Positions 43,868 to 53,177 are shown, counted from the first letter of the stretch. The stretch is 64,000 bases of DNA from DMER64 sp964554535 (GCA_964554535.1 CAZKPB010000002.1:62001-126000), one strand, 5' to 3'. Translations and numbers: made by a program. Notes: a model not told the origin generated them from the letters alone.

Positions 43868-44974
43868 TTATTTTACTACTACCTGCGAGATATTTTTCAG
43901 CCCTGTTTGTGAAAAATAGGATGTCAGCACCCCCTTTACCCATCCCCGTTTGTTTAATATGAGCGGATTACTGGACAGTCCTATGGCCGTCTTGAAGGTG
44001 GCTTTTGCCAGTTCCACCGGCAGACAGTCCGCTACGGTCCCTAAGGGCGCCGCATCGGCCAGGGCCACGTTAGCGTCCGAAAGACTTTCTCCCGAGGTGA
44101 TTACATTGCTTTTGGAGGTGAATTGTCCCACTACAAAACCGCTTACCCAAACCGCTGACGTATCGGCCGAGGCGGCTGCCGCGCGTGCTCCGGCCACGCT
44201 GTATGCCTGTTCTTTGCTACTTCCGTCACCTGCCACACCGGCCGCGTTCCAGGGCTCGGAAACCGCTACACAAGAACTGTCTACCGACAAGTGAAACACG
44301 GGTTCCACACTTTTTTCCGTTACGCCCGCGCCGTCTACCGTATAGGTGTACATATATTTTGGCAGCAGCGTTTTGTTTGAAGTCAAAAGGGAATCTTCCG
44401 TCAAATGCAATGTCAGGCCTACAGGGCCCGGAAAAAAATAACCCCATCTGCCTTCGACAGATGAAAGATACTCCAGAGATCCCACGCTGTCTTGTACCAA
44501 AAGGCGGCTGAGCGGATATTGTTTCCGGAAAGTCTCCGTAAATGTGACGCGAACCCCGGCGTTGGCCTGAGTGCAGACAAGGTTTACTTCACACGCTTCT
44601 CCCGCGCGTACCCTTGCCTGCGCCCGGGCCGTGTAGTACGGACTGTCAAAAGCCGGTCCGGTAAAGGAGCGATTATACACCTGCACGGTATATTCCCCTT
44701 CTTTGAGTGACAGAGGGTTCCCTGTTACTTGTCCTACCGTACTTTTCTGCAAGGTATCCCCTCCGGGCCCCAGCAGAAGAAAAACGTAAGAGTCCAGACC
44801 GCCGCTCTTGGTGTTTACACCATAGGGAGTTTCAAGAAACACATTCACACGCAACAGACCCTCGGGCCCGGGAAGAATCTTAAGCCCGTTACAGGCTGTG
44901 GCTGCCGCAAGGAAACCTAGTCCCGCCAACAGCAGTTTTTTTCTATATATATATATAATAGTTACTGACTGCAA
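43868..44974 (-). CDS. Lipoprotein with DUF4493-like and DUF6359-like domains; non-ATG start beside (TA)n tract
   Basis: Up to 368 residues. Lipobox region LLLAGLGFLAAATAC. Residues ~45-140 read like DUF4493 (SLKEGEYTVQVYNRSFTGPA, FDSPYYTARA, EVNLVCTQANAGVRV); the C-terminal ~110 like DUF6359, an OB-type domain (VWVSGFVVGQF; NPLILNKRGWVKGVLTSYF). No ATG precedes the signal: the first usable start is TTG at 44972-44974, and codons 7-10 lie in a TATATATATATA tract. Start is therefore uncertain. Confidence 0.75.
   Translation of the reverse strand: MQSVTIIYIYRKKLLLAGLGFLAAATACNGLKILPGPEGLLRVNVFLETPYGVNTKSGGLDSYVFLLLGPGGDTLQKSTVGQVTGNPLSLKEGEYTVQVYNRSFTGPAFDSPYYTARAQARVRAGEACEVNLVCTQANAGVRVTFTETFRKQYPLSRLLVQDSVGSLEYLSSVEGRWGYFFPGPVGLTLHLTEDSLLTSNKTLLPKYMYTYTVDGAGVTEKSVEPVFHLSVDSSCVAVSEPWNAAGVAGDGSSKEQAYSVAGARAAAASADTSAVWVSGFVVGQFTSKSNVITSGESLSDANVALADAAPLGTVADCLPVELAKATFKTAIGLSSNPLILNKRGWVKGVLTSYFSQTGLKNISQVVVK
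44944..44959. repeat. Dinucleotide (TA)n tract in a lipoprotein signal region
   Basis: An alternating T/A run of about 14-16 bases (44944-44959). It encodes YIY-type residues just before RKKLLLAGLG on the minus strand. Change by one or two units would shift the frame between any upstream start and the signal peptide. Confidence 0.7.
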
Positions 44975-45038
44975 GCAAAACTAGTTTGCCCGCTTATATC
45001 AAGGCGGACAATGGGTATAATTCTACGAAAAACATTTT

Positions 45039-45046
45039 TACATTTG
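45039..45046 (+). promoter_or_regulatory. -7 element before the fused oxidoreductase gene
   Basis: TACATTTG, exact consensus; the ATG at 45074 follows with a leader of about 20 bases. An in-frame ATG at 45011 lies upstream of the box, which argues against that start. Confidence 0.5.
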
Positions 45047-45073
45047 TCTAATATTCTGACCAAATTCGTAAAA

Positions 45074-48000
45074 ATGGAACCTATTAAAAAACACCCGATT
45101 CTTGAAATTCCCAAAGAGGATAAAGTTGCCTTCATTTTTGAAGGCAAAACTGTATACGGCCAACGCGGTCTTACCGTGGCCACCGCCCTGCACCGGGCCG
45201 GTCTTTTGGTGCACAAGCACAGTTTGTCCCACCGCAACAGAAGCCTTTCCTGCGGCATTGGCAAGTGCGGTGCCTGTGAAATGTTGGTTGACGGCCGAGT
45301 CCGCAGAATTTGTATTACCAAAGTGGATGAGGTGAAGGAGGTACAACGCATTCCTGCCAATTTTCTTCCGGAAAATGTTCCGGCCCCTGCCCCGCAACCG
45401 GCCAAAGTATATAAGACCACCGTGGCCATTATAGGGGCCGGTCCTTCCGGGCTGGCGGTGAGAGAGGTGTTGAATCAAGAAGGAATCGCCAACCTGGTAC
45501 TGGATAACAACAGTAAAATCGGGGGACAGTTTAATATGCAGACCCACCAGTTTTTCTTTTTTGAAAAAGAAAAACGTTTTGGAGGAATGCGCGGTTTTGA
45601 TATTGCCAAAAATCTGGCCGGAGAGGACCGTAGCGGGATTCTGCTCAACAGTACCGTGTGGGACATTCTGGAACCGCACCGTCTGGCTGTAAAGAATCTG
45701 GAAACACAGGAAGTATTTTTTGTGGATGCCGAGTATCTGGTGGTAGCTACCGGAGCCCTGCCGTTTATGCCCGCTTTCAAAAACGGTGACCTTCCGGGCG
45801 TATATACCGCTGCCGTGGTACAGCGTATGATGAACAGCGAATTCACACTTCTGGGCAAAAACATTCTTACCGTCGGGGCCGGCAACATAGGTTACCTCAC
45901 TTCTTACCAGGCCATGCAGGCAGGTGCTCGGGTAAAAGCCATCATAGAGGCCATGCCGGCCGAGGGAGGTTTTCCCGTGCAGGCCAACCGCGTGCGCCGT
46001 CTGGGCATTCCCGTCATCACTTCACACATTCTGCTGGAAGCCGTGCCCAATGAAGACCGTACCGGAATTGTGGGAGCCATCATTGCCGAATGCAAGAATT
46101 TCCAGCCGGTTCCCGGAACGGAAAGGCGTCTGGAAGGCATAGATGCCATCAACATTTGCACGGGCCTGATTCCCGATAACCAGTTACTGCGTAAAGGTCA
46201 GGAAAGCTTTGGCTTGCGTTGTCACGGGGTGGGGGATGCCATCCGCATTGGCGAGGGTACCTCGGCCGTGTTGCGTGGCAAGCAATGTGCCTATGAAATT
46301 ATGCAGCAGATGGGCCTTCGTATCAATTACGACCTGTTCCTTGCCATTTCCAAAGAATATATAGATTCCCAGCAGCACCCCGTGCGCATACTGGACCAAC
46401 CGGTACTGCCTTCTGCAGAAAGAAGGTGGCAACGCCCGTTTGTGGTGCCCGACTGTCTGTACGGCTTTGCCTGCAACCCCTGTTCTTTTGCCTGCAAACA
46501 CGGAGCCATCACCAAGTCGTCCACCTCGACCGTGCCGCACGTGGATTTTGATAAATGTATAGGTTGTATGGATTGCGTAAGCCAGTGCCCCGGTCTGGCC
46601 ATCTTTGGCTATAACCTGCCCAAGCAAAACCTGTTTCTTCCCATTGAGTACGAAGCACGGGAAGGGGCCGCCGTATATCTGGTCAACAACCAGGGTCAGA
46701 AACTGGGAGAAGGGATGATTGAGAAGATTTTGGTCAAACCCAACAAAACCAATGTGGCTCGTGTGAAGGCCCTGAATATGGAAGGGGAGTCTTTGCTGCA
46801 GGTGCGCGGTTTCATTGTCAAGGAAAATTATCCCCAACCGCTGTCCCTGACCGACCCTGATGCCGACCCGCAAGCCAAAACCTATATTTGCCATTGCGAG
46901 GACGTGACGGCCGAGGATATGCTGGCCGCCATCGGCAACCGCACTTCCATCACCGCCGACGAACTCAAACACATCACCCGTATGGGTATGGGTACCTGCC
47001 GAGGCTCAAGCTGTCTGCCCAGGGCCACCCAGTTCCTGCGCAGCAAGGGAATTGAACTGCTTTCCGACCTGACCCCGCGCGGTCCTATGGCCAACCTGGT
47101 CCAAATGGGCGAGTTGTATCCCGCTACCCAACACGAGCAGGCCATTCTCCCCAAGGCTTCTCAAGCCGAACCTGTAAAAGTGGGCGCCTTTATTGCCGGC
47201 GGGGGCATCACCGGCAGTTCCGTATTTCGCTATATGGCCGAGGCCGGCTACAAGCCTTTGATGGTCAACAATGAGCGTGGAAGTTCCTGGCGCAACATTG
47301 CCGGCGGCCGTCCGGCCTTCAGCCTTCCGGCGCTGGCCGATATAGCCAACCATAATCTGGAAATATTCAAATCACTTGACCAGATCAAGTCTATTGATTT
47401 TCATTTGTCGCGGTACGTGAATTTTGCTCACGACCAACAAACGTACGATTCGTTGGAGGCATCCAAGGCCTGGTCTGACGCCTATATGGTGGATGCCAAG
47501 GATTTTCGCAAAGAAATTTCTCCCAACTTCAACCCCAACCTTAAGTTATATTCGCACGCGCTCATTTCTAACAACTGTTGGCAGGCCACTCCCGGAAAGA
47601 CCCTGGATCTGATTCGTCATATCGGCGTGCAGCACGGGGGCCGGATTCTGGAGCAAACGCGCGTGGTGGATGTCAACAAGCAGGGCAATACGTATACCAT
47701 TCTGGTAATTAACCATAAAAACGAATACCAGACCTATAGTACAGAATTGTTTGTCAACGCGTTGGGCTATCAAGGTGCCGAATTTGCCCGCAAGGTGGGA
47801 ATTGAAACCGGTCTGTATCCCGTAAAACATCAGGCGTTCATTACCAAACGGTTGCCTTTGCTGGGCAAGGACGGACACGCGCTGGATATGCTCATTGACC
47901 GCCGCAAGTACAAATCATTCTCGGCCGTGTATGGACAGCAATTGACAGAAACGGGCCAGATTATCGGTTGTGCCTCGCCCGTAAGCGACCCGCAGGAAGC

Positions 48001-48304
48001 CGGAAAAAATCTGAAAATAAACACGCAGGAGTTCCTGAACATTGCTTCGGAAGTGTTTATTGACTGGATTCCTCAGTTGGCGGGTGTGGGCTTCCAGGCG
48101 GTATGGTGCGGTTACTATACGGAACCCAGATATATCATTGACCCCAAGCTGGGGCTGTTCCTGGGGTTGCGCGGACACGGCTTTATGTTGAGCCAGTATC
48201 TTGGCAAATTGTATGTAGACGCCCTGCAGGGAAAAGAAGTTCCGGATTACTTCAGGAAACTGGCTCTGGACGGACCCGGTCTGAGCGAGTCGGCTTTCAA
48301 GTAG
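45074..48304 (+). CDS. Fused iron-sulfur flavoprotein: 2Fe-2S, pyridine-nucleotide oxidoreductase, ferredoxin, BFD-like and DAO-type FAD domains
   Basis: 1,076 residues, soluble. Domain order: [2Fe-2S] of SoxA/HcnA type with Cys60, 65, 68, 80; FAD/NAD(P) oxidoreductase with VAIIGAGPSGLAV (~118) and a second nucleotide site VGAGNIGYLTSYQAM; a ferredoxin-type CIGCMDCVSQCP (~495); a BFD-like [2Fe-2S] site CHCEDVT (~606) with GMGTCRGSSC (~640-650); and a second FAD domain of DAO/glycine-oxidase type starting FIAGGGITGSS (~706). This equals OoxA/HcnB plus OoxB/HcnC in one chain. It should oxidise an amine or amino acid (opine, proline, sarcosine-like) and pass electrons to Fe-S carriers; substrate unknown. 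Single gene, own promoter and terminator. Confidence 0.88.
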   Translation: MEPIKKHPILEIPKEDKVAFIFEGKTVYGQRGLTVATALHRAGLLVHKHSLSHRNRSLSCGIGKCGACEMLVDGRVRRICITKVDEVKEVQRIPANFLPENVPAPAPQPAKVYKTTVAIIGAGPSGLAVREVLNQEGIANLVLDNNSKIGGQFNMQTHQFFFFEKEKRFGGMRGFDIAKNLAGEDRSGILLNSTVWDILEPHRLAVKNLETQEVFFVDAEYLVVATGALPFMPAFKNGDLPGVYTAAVVQRMMNSEFTLLGKNILTVGAGNIGYLTSYQAMQAGARVKAIIEAMPAEGGFPVQANRVRRLGIPVITSHILLEAVPNEDRTGIVGAIIAECKNFQPVPGTERRLEGIDAINICTGLIPDNQLLRKGQESFGLRCHGVGDAIRIGEGTSAVLRGKQCAYEIMQQMGLRINYDLFLAISKEYIDSQQHPVRILDQPVLPSAERRWQRPFVVPDCLYGFACNPCSFACKHGAITKSSTSTVPHVDFDKCIGCMDCVSQCPGLAIFGYNLPKQNLFLPIEYEAREGAAVYLVNNQGQKLGEGMIEKILVKPNKTNVARVKALNMEGESLLQVRGFIVKENYPQPLSLTDPDADPQAKTYICHCEDVTAEDMLAAIGNRTSITADELKHITRMGMGTCRGSSCLPRATQFLRSKGIELLSDLTPRGPMANLVQMGELYPATQHEQAILPKASQAEPVKVGAFIAGGGITGSSVFRYMAEAGYKPLMVNNERGSSWRNIAGGRPAFSLPALADIANHNLEIFKSLDQIKSIDFHLSRYVNFAHDQQTYDSLEASKAWSDAYMVDAKDFRKEISPNFNPNLKLYSHALISNNCWQATPGKTLDLIRHIGVQHGGRILEQTRVVDVNKQGNTYTILVINHKNEYQTYSTELFVNALGYQGAEFARKVGIETGLYPVKHQAFITKRLPLLGKDGHALDMLIDRRKYKSFSAVYGQQLTETGQIIGCASPVSDPQEAGKNLKINTQEFLNIASEVFIDWIPQLAGVGFQAVWCGYYTEPRYIIDPKLGLFLGLRGHGFMLSQYLGKLYVDALQGKEVPDYFRKLALDGPGLSESAFK

Positions 48305-48316
48305 CCCGCACGAGAT

Positions 48317-48355
48317 AAAAAACAGGCAGCACCCGCAAGTGCTGCCTGTTTTTTT
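48317..48355. terminator. Bidirectional intrinsic terminator
   Basis: AAAAAACAGGCAGCAC (48317-48332) pairs with GTGCTGCCTGTTTTTT (from 48339), loop CCGCAA. T-run on both strands. Ends the fused oxidoreductase (plus) and the TlpA-like gene (minus). Confidence 0.92.
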
Positions 48356-48373
48356 ATATGCAGTGCGCAAAAA

Positions 48374-49561
48374 TTATTCTCCTCCTCCGCAGCCGCAATC
48401 CAGTTTCTTTTCCAAGATGGCATCCAATTTATTGTACAACCATCTGGCTCCGGCTTCATCACTGGTGGAATAACTGTCAATGAACCGTTGCTGTACGGTC
48501 CCGTTGCCGTTCATCAAAATCAGTGCGGGCACGTAGTTCATATCGTTGCCATAGAATTTATGGGTAAAGGCGTTTACTTTGCGTTCCAGGAAAGGATTGA
48601 AAACCGGACGGTTTTCCCAATAAATCTTTTTCCCGGTTAGCGTATCTCTGTCTTCCAGTCCGTTGTCAATCAGGTATTGCCTGTAATGGGATTCGGTGTC
48701 TTCAATTTCCAATGCCACACCGTAGACGGCCAGACCCATTGGATGATAGTGTTCATACAATTGTTTCATCATGGGAAGGAAACCCCGGCAGTCACTGCAC
48801 CAGCTGGCCCAGAAGTAAAGGAGGGTATAGGCGCGGCCGCCCTGATAGACTTGTTTGAGTGACAGTTCACTGCCCGTGGAATCCGGAATGGACAGGATGA
48901 AATCGGGTACTTTTGAACCGGGCTCCAGCAGGCCGTACTGGCGCAGGTCAAAAGTGGCGCTAAGGGATCCGCCGGCCATGCAGGTGATGGAACCGCTACG
49001 TCCCGTAATCGACTCGTTGGGGAGGACGGTAATATGCAACGTGTCGGCATCTCTTGTAAAGGAAAGCCAATTCCGGGCTCCTTCAGAAACCACCGTCGAC
49101 CATTGGCTTACATTGGTACGTACATATACTTTGTAGCGTGTGGTGTCGGAAGGCTCAATGTATGCCGCGTCCTCGGGGGCGTTGTAAAAACTGATGTATT
49201 GGTCGTCATCATACGTGTTGTTCTGATCTACCAGGAAATCGGTGGATTTCACGGAGGTCTTTACGGTGAAAATGGCGGAACGTGGGGAGGTCCCGGGGAG
49301 CGGGTCCACGTGAAGGGTTACCATATGGCGGCCGGCAAGTTGTTTGTCAGGAGTGAAAGTACACCAGGAAGCATCGGGAGGGGTAACAATTTCCCAACTT
49401 TCTGAAGCGTCCACAATGAAGGTGCGTTCATTGGAAGTGGCGCCAAAGTGGAATTCCAGAGGCGCAACAAATAACTTGGAGGCTTGATCAGAGGGGGAGC
49501 AGGCAACAAAGAGCAATATTCCAAAAGAAAACACTAATCCTTTAATTGACAGATTTTTCAT
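48374..49561 (-). CDS. Lipoprotein with BACON-like and TlpA thioredoxin domains
   Basis: 395 residues. Lipoprotein signal (GLVFSFGILLFVAC, Cys near residue 21). Two BACON-like units in the first ~210 residues (WEIVTPPDASWCTFTPDK; WSTVVSEGARNWLSFTRD), then a thioredoxin/TlpA domain with redox motif WCSDC in LLYFWASWCSDCRGFLP. The tail DCGCGGGE is Cys/Gly rich. It resembles the TlpA-like lipoproteins of Bacteroidetes; the redox partner is unknown. Confidence 0.85.
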   Translation of the reverse strand: MKNLSIKGLVFSFGILLFVACSPSDQASKLFVAPLEFHFGATSNERTFIVDASESWEIVTPPDASWCTFTPDKQLAGRHMVTLHVDPLPGTSPRSAIFTVKTSVKSTDFLVDQNNTYDDDQYISFYNAPEDAAYIEPSDTTRYKVYVRTNVSQWSTVVSEGARNWLSFTRDADTLHITVLPNESITGRSGSITCMAGGSLSATFDLRQYGLLEPGSKVPDFILSIPDSTGSELSLKQVYQGGRAYTLLYFWASWCSDCRGFLPMMKQLYEHYHPMGLAVYGVALEIEDTESHYRQYLIDNGLEDRDTLTGKKIYWENRPVFNPFLERKVNAFTHKFYGNDMNYVPALILMNGNGTVQQRFIDSYSTSDEAGARWLYNKLDAILEKKLDCGCGGGE

Positions 49562-49633
49562 TTTTTATTCGAGTATTTATTAAAAGTAAAAGTAAAACAA
49601 TTTTTGATATCAAGCAATAACCGCCCAATTGCT

Positions 49634-49641
49634 TACCTTTG
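49634..49641 (+). promoter_or_regulatory. -7 element before SAM hydrolase-like gene
   Basis: TACCTTTG, exact consensus, 4 bases before the ATG at 49646. A leaderless message is expected. No -33 TTTG at the standard distance (one lies 27 bases upstream). Confidence 0.55.
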
Positions 49642-49645
49642 CACA

Positions 49646-50398
49646 ATGCTTGTTACATTGGTCAGCGACTGGAACAAAAGTGATTATTATACCGGAGCCC
49701 TTCAGGGAGCGCTGACCGGGATGGCTACACTTCAAATTATCACACAGCAGATTAATGCCTATAACGTACGTATGGGTATGTTTGTGCTGCGTCAGGTATA
49801 TCCGCATTATCCCAAGGGAACGGCTCATATAATGGCCGTACAGGCTCAACCTTCCGACACTTATCCTATGTGTATGGCCTTTTACGAGGGCCAGTATTTC
49901 ATTACTGTCAACGACGGCCGTTTTTCTTTGTTGTTTGACCGCCCGCCTCAATGGATACGCGCCATAGGGGCGACGGACGGTTCGTTCTCTGAACTGGATT
50001 GTTACGTAAAGGGAATACGCGCCCTGACGAGTGACAAAGTAGAAGAATGGACGTTGCCGGAAAGGATGAAGACAGAGGTGGTGCAGTGCGCCGTGGCCGA
50101 GAGGGATTTTATTGTGGGACAAGTGATTTACATAGATTCTTACGGTAATGCGGTGACCAACATAAGCCGCTCTGTTTTTGACAAGGTGGGTGCCGGAAGA
50201 CCGTTTTACCTATACGTGCAGGGACCGTATACCCGGATTACCCGTTTATGCACCCAGTACGGCGGGGTACGCCCCGGAGAGCTTATCGCGCTCTTCAACA
50301 GCCTGGATCTTTTGGAAATAGCCGTCTATTTAGGCAACCTGGCCACTTTGGAAAACCTGGGACTGTATGCCGAGATTCAAATACAATTTCATTCATAA
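49646..50398 (+). CDS. SAM hydrolase / hydroxide adenosyltransferase (DUF62, fluorinase superfamily)
   Basis: 250 residues from the ATG at 49646 (MLVTLVSDWNKSDYYTG, the family opening). Further blocks: VYPHYPKGTAHIMAVQ, FITVNDGRFSLLF, GQVIYIDSYGNAVTNIS. The family hydrolyses S-adenosylmethionine to adenosine and methionine; Bacteroidetes carry a divergent form. First of a forward run with mazG, tcdA and a GNAT-like gene. Confidence 0.88.
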   Translation: MLVTLVSDWNKSDYYTGALQGALTGMATLQIITQQINAYNVRMGMFVLRQVYPHYPKGTAHIMAVQAQPSDTYPMCMAFYEGQYFITVNDGRFSLLFDRPPQWIRAIGATDGSFSELDCYVKGIRALTSDKVEEWTLPERMKTEVVQCAVAERDFIVGQVIYIDSYGNAVTNISRSVFDKVGAGRPFYLYVQGPYTRITRLCTQYGGVRPGELIALFNSLDLLEIAVYLGNLATLENLGLYAEIQIQFHS

Positions 50399-50429
50399 AG
50401 AGACTTATTTTTATTTGCAAACAAATAAC

Positions 50430-51215
50430 ATGGACAGAGAAAAAACGCTGGAAGATTTTGGAAAACTCCTGGATATTATGGACCGCCTACGCGTGGAGTG
50501 TCCCTGGGACAGGGTGCAGACATTGGACACCTTGCGTACCAACACTATAGAAGAGACCTACGAACTGAGCGAGGCCATCCTGCAGAAAGATTTGCACGAG
50601 ATTGCCAAAGAATTGGGAGACCTGTTGCTTCATATTGTATTTTACGCCAAGATAGGAGAGGAAAAACAGGCCTTTGACATGGATTACGTAATCAATCATT
50701 TGTGTGACAAACTGGTATACCGTCATCCCCACGTCTTTGGGCAAGTGCAGGCAGACTCGGCAAAAACGGTTATTCAAAATTGGGAACAATTGAAAATTAA
50801 AGAGAAAGACGGCAACAAAACCGTACTTTCCGGTGTACCGCAGGGGCTCCCCGCCCTTATAAAGGCTTTCCGCGTGCAGGAAAAAGTGGCCAACGTGGGT
50901 TTTGACTGGGAACAGCGCAGTCAGGTATGGGACAAGGTAAAAGAAGAGGTGGCCGAATTCAGAACAGAGGTGCAGCGTGAGGATACGGACCGTATGGAGG
51001 CTGAATTCGGGGACGTGATGTTTTCTTTGGTCAATGCGGCCCGGCTGTACGGCATCAATCCCGAGACGGCGCTGGAACGTACCAACCGAAAGTTTATCAA
51101 ACGTTTTGGGTATCTGGAACAACAGACCATCAGAAAGGGCCGTTCTCTTAAAGAGATGACTCTTGCTCAGATGGATGAAATCTGGGAAGAGGCTAAACAA
51201 TTTGATAAGGAGTGA
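50430..51215 (+). CDS. mazG: Nucleoside triphosphate pyrophosphohydrolase MazG
   Basis: 261 residues from the ATG at 50430 (MDREKTLEDFGKLLDIMDRL). Two tandem MazG folds: CPWDRVQTLDTLRTNTIEET then ELGDLLLHIVFYAKIGEE, and a second VKEEVAEFRTEV with EFGDVMFSLVNAAR. Cleaves non-canonical NTPs to NMP and PPi. Its TGA overlaps the next ATG (TGATG). Confidence 0.95.
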   Translation: MDREKTLEDFGKLLDIMDRLRVECPWDRVQTLDTLRTNTIEETYELSEAILQKDLHEIAKELGDLLLHIVFYAKIGEEKQAFDMDYVINHLCDKLVYRHPHVFGQVQADSAKTVIQNWEQLKIKEKDGNKTVLSGVPQGLPALIKAFRVQEKVANVGFDWEQRSQVWDKVKEEVAEFRTEVQREDTDRMEAEFGDVMFSLVNAARLYGINPETALERTNRKFIKRFGYLEQQTIRKGRSLKEMTLAQMDEIWEEAKQFDKE

Positions 51216-51958
51216 TGGAACACTGGTTATCTCGTACTGAATTGTTGATGGGCGCTCAGGCTCTGGAACGGCTCGCGCACGCTACAGTGCTGGTGGCGGG
51301 CCTGGGAGGGGTGGGGGCCTACTCGGCCGAGATGCTGGCCCGAGCGGGGGTGGGACGGCTGATACTGATTGACAGTGACGTGGTGAGCATTACCAACCGC
51401 AACCGTCAACTACTGGCGTTGACAAGCACTACGGGCCAATATAAGACGCAGGTGATGGCCGACCGTTTGAGAGACATCAACCCGCAGATAGACCTTGTGC
51501 TGATTGACGAATACCTGGATGAAGCTTCCATTCCCGGCTTGCTGGACCCTTTTTGTCCGGACTATGTGGTGGATGCCATTGACACGCTTTCTCCCAAGAT
51601 AGCTCTGATCTGTTACTGCATGGAACACAAGTACCGTCTGGTAAGTGCCATGGGTGCCGGAGCCAAGTGGGATGCCACCCGGATAAGGGTAAAAGACATT
51701 TCCAAAAGTTTTAATTGTCCTTTGGCGTTCATGTTGCGTAAAAGACTTCGAAAACTTGGCGTGCAGAATGGGTTCAAGGCGGTTTTCTCGGAAGAATTGC
51801 CTTCCGCGCAGGCTGTGGTGCCCTGCGAGGAACGCAACAAAAAATCGCAGGTGGGAACCATTTCCTACCTTCCGGCCGTCTTTGGATGTGTTTGTGCCCA
51901 GACCGTGATACGGGATATAACAGATTTTTGTACCTTTGATAATTCCCTTAGTCTATAA
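51215..51958 (+). CDS. tcdA: tRNA threonylcarbamoyladenosine dehydratase TcdA (ThiF/E1-like)
   Basis: 247 residues from the ATG at 51215. Nucleotide site VLVAGLGGVGAYSAEMLARA, then DSDVVSITNRNRQ and DAIDTLSPKIALICYC, the TcdA form of the E1-like fold. It cyclises t6A37 in tRNA. Coupled to mazG by the TGATG overlap. Confidence 0.92.
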   Translation: MEHWLSRTELLMGAQALERLAHATVLVAGLGGVGAYSAEMLARAGVGRLILIDSDVVSITNRNRQLLALTSTTGQYKTQVMADRLRDINPQIDLVLIDEYLDEASIPGLLDPFCPDYVVDAIDTLSPKIALICYCMEHKYRLVSAMGAGAKWDATRIRVKDISKSFNCPLAFMLRKRLRKLGVQNGFKAVFSEELPSAQAVVPCEERNKKSQVGTISYLPAVFGCVCAQTVIRDITDFCTFDNSLSL

Positions 51959-51961
51959 TTT

Positions 51962-53077
51962 ATGAACTTTAAGCTTCGCGAAATTACTACAAGGAAAGAA
52001 CTGAAACGGTTTTGTCGCTTTCCCCTTCACTTGTACAAGCATTGTCCGCAATATGTGCCCACGTTATTATTGGATGAAGTGAACAGTATATGGGATTCGC
52101 CCTGTATGAAGTATTGCCTGCGTAAAATCTGGATGGCGGAAAATGACAGAGGAGAGGTTGTGGGGCGTGTGGTGGGCATCATCAATCCTCGGGCCAACGA
52201 ATTGTATCACTACAAACGGGTCCGTTTTGGCTGGATAGAGTTTATAGAAGACTTTGAAGTGGCCAAGGCTCTTATTGAGGCGGTGGCCGACTGGGGCAGG
52301 GCGCAGGGCATGACGCAGATTCACGGGCCGCTGGGCTACAACACCTGGAATAAGCAGGGAATGGTGGTGGAAGGGTTTGAAAACACTCCCCAGTTCAACT
52401 GCATCTACAATTATGCCTACTACCCCGTTTATCTGGAACGATTGGGCTTTTCCAAAGAAGTGGACTGGCTGCAGTATATGATGCCTGCGGCACAACCCAT
52501 TCCGGCCAAGGTGGAACGTATTAACCAGTTGATTTTAAGCCGCTACAATCTGCATCTGCTGGAGTGGAAGCATATTGATGATTTTAAGCCGTATATGGAT
52601 GATTTTTTTAAGATGTACAACCTCAGTTTTTCTACGGTTCACAACTTTATTCCGCTCACGAAAGAAGAAATCCGTTCCAGTATTGCCACCTATATGAAAC
52701 TGATCAAACCCGAACTGTCTTGCTTTGTAATGGACCAGAACAACAAGGTGGTGGCTTTTTCCGTATGCCTGCCCAGCATGTCGGAAGCCTTGAAAAAGGC
52801 CAAGGGACACCTTTTGCCGTTTGGTTGGTATTACCTCTGCAAGGCATACCGCTCGTACAAGGATATTGATTTAATGCTCAACGGGGCTCATCCCGACTGG
52901 AAGGGCAAGGGGCTGAGTTCCATTTACCATTACCGGCAGAACGAGACCGCCATACTTCGCCACCTGCGCACGGCGGTGACTAATCCTCAGATTGAAACCA
53001 ACTCGGCCGTGGATGTGTGGAAAGAATACCAGACGCAACTCCATACCCGCAGGCGTTGTTTTATTAAAGAATTATAA
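51962..53077 (+). CDS. GNAT-fold protein of unknown substrate
   Basis: 371 residues, soluble. Features: FCRFPLHLYKHCPQYVP near the start, HGPLGYNTWNKQGMVVEGF in the middle, and a C-terminal GNAT-like half. Bacteroidetes homologues are annotated as N-acetyltransferase or, wrongly in my view, GTP cyclohydrolase. Starts 3 bases after tcdA. Substrate cannot be inferred. Confidence 0.78.
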   Translation: MNFKLREITTRKELKRFCRFPLHLYKHCPQYVPTLLLDEVNSIWDSPCMKYCLRKIWMAENDRGEVVGRVVGIINPRANELYHYKRVRFGWIEFIEDFEVAKALIEAVADWGRAQGMTQIHGPLGYNTWNKQGMVVEGFENTPQFNCIYNYAYYPVYLERLGFSKEVDWLQYMMPAAQPIPAKVERINQLILSRYNLHLLEWKHIDDFKPYMDDFFKMYNLSFSTVHNFIPLTKEEIRSSIATYMKLIKPELSCFVMDQNNKVVAFSVCLPSMSEALKKAKGHLLPFGWYYLCKAYRSYKDIDLMLNGAHPDWKGKGLSSIYHYRQNETAILRHLRTAVTNPQIETNSAVDVWKEYQTQLHTRRRCFIKEL

Positions 53078-53177
53078 ACAAACTCAACATTCGCAATTGA
53101 AAACACCTACACTAAGTTGTTCCTACGCTTCTTAATAGGGAACTTTCGCGATTAAACTGATTATTTATTAGCTGGTT

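Noticed and set aside
45011..45073. Upstream ATG for the fused oxidoreductase
   Set aside because: The consensus -7 box at 45039-45046 lies inside that extension, so the ATG at 45074 is the natural start.
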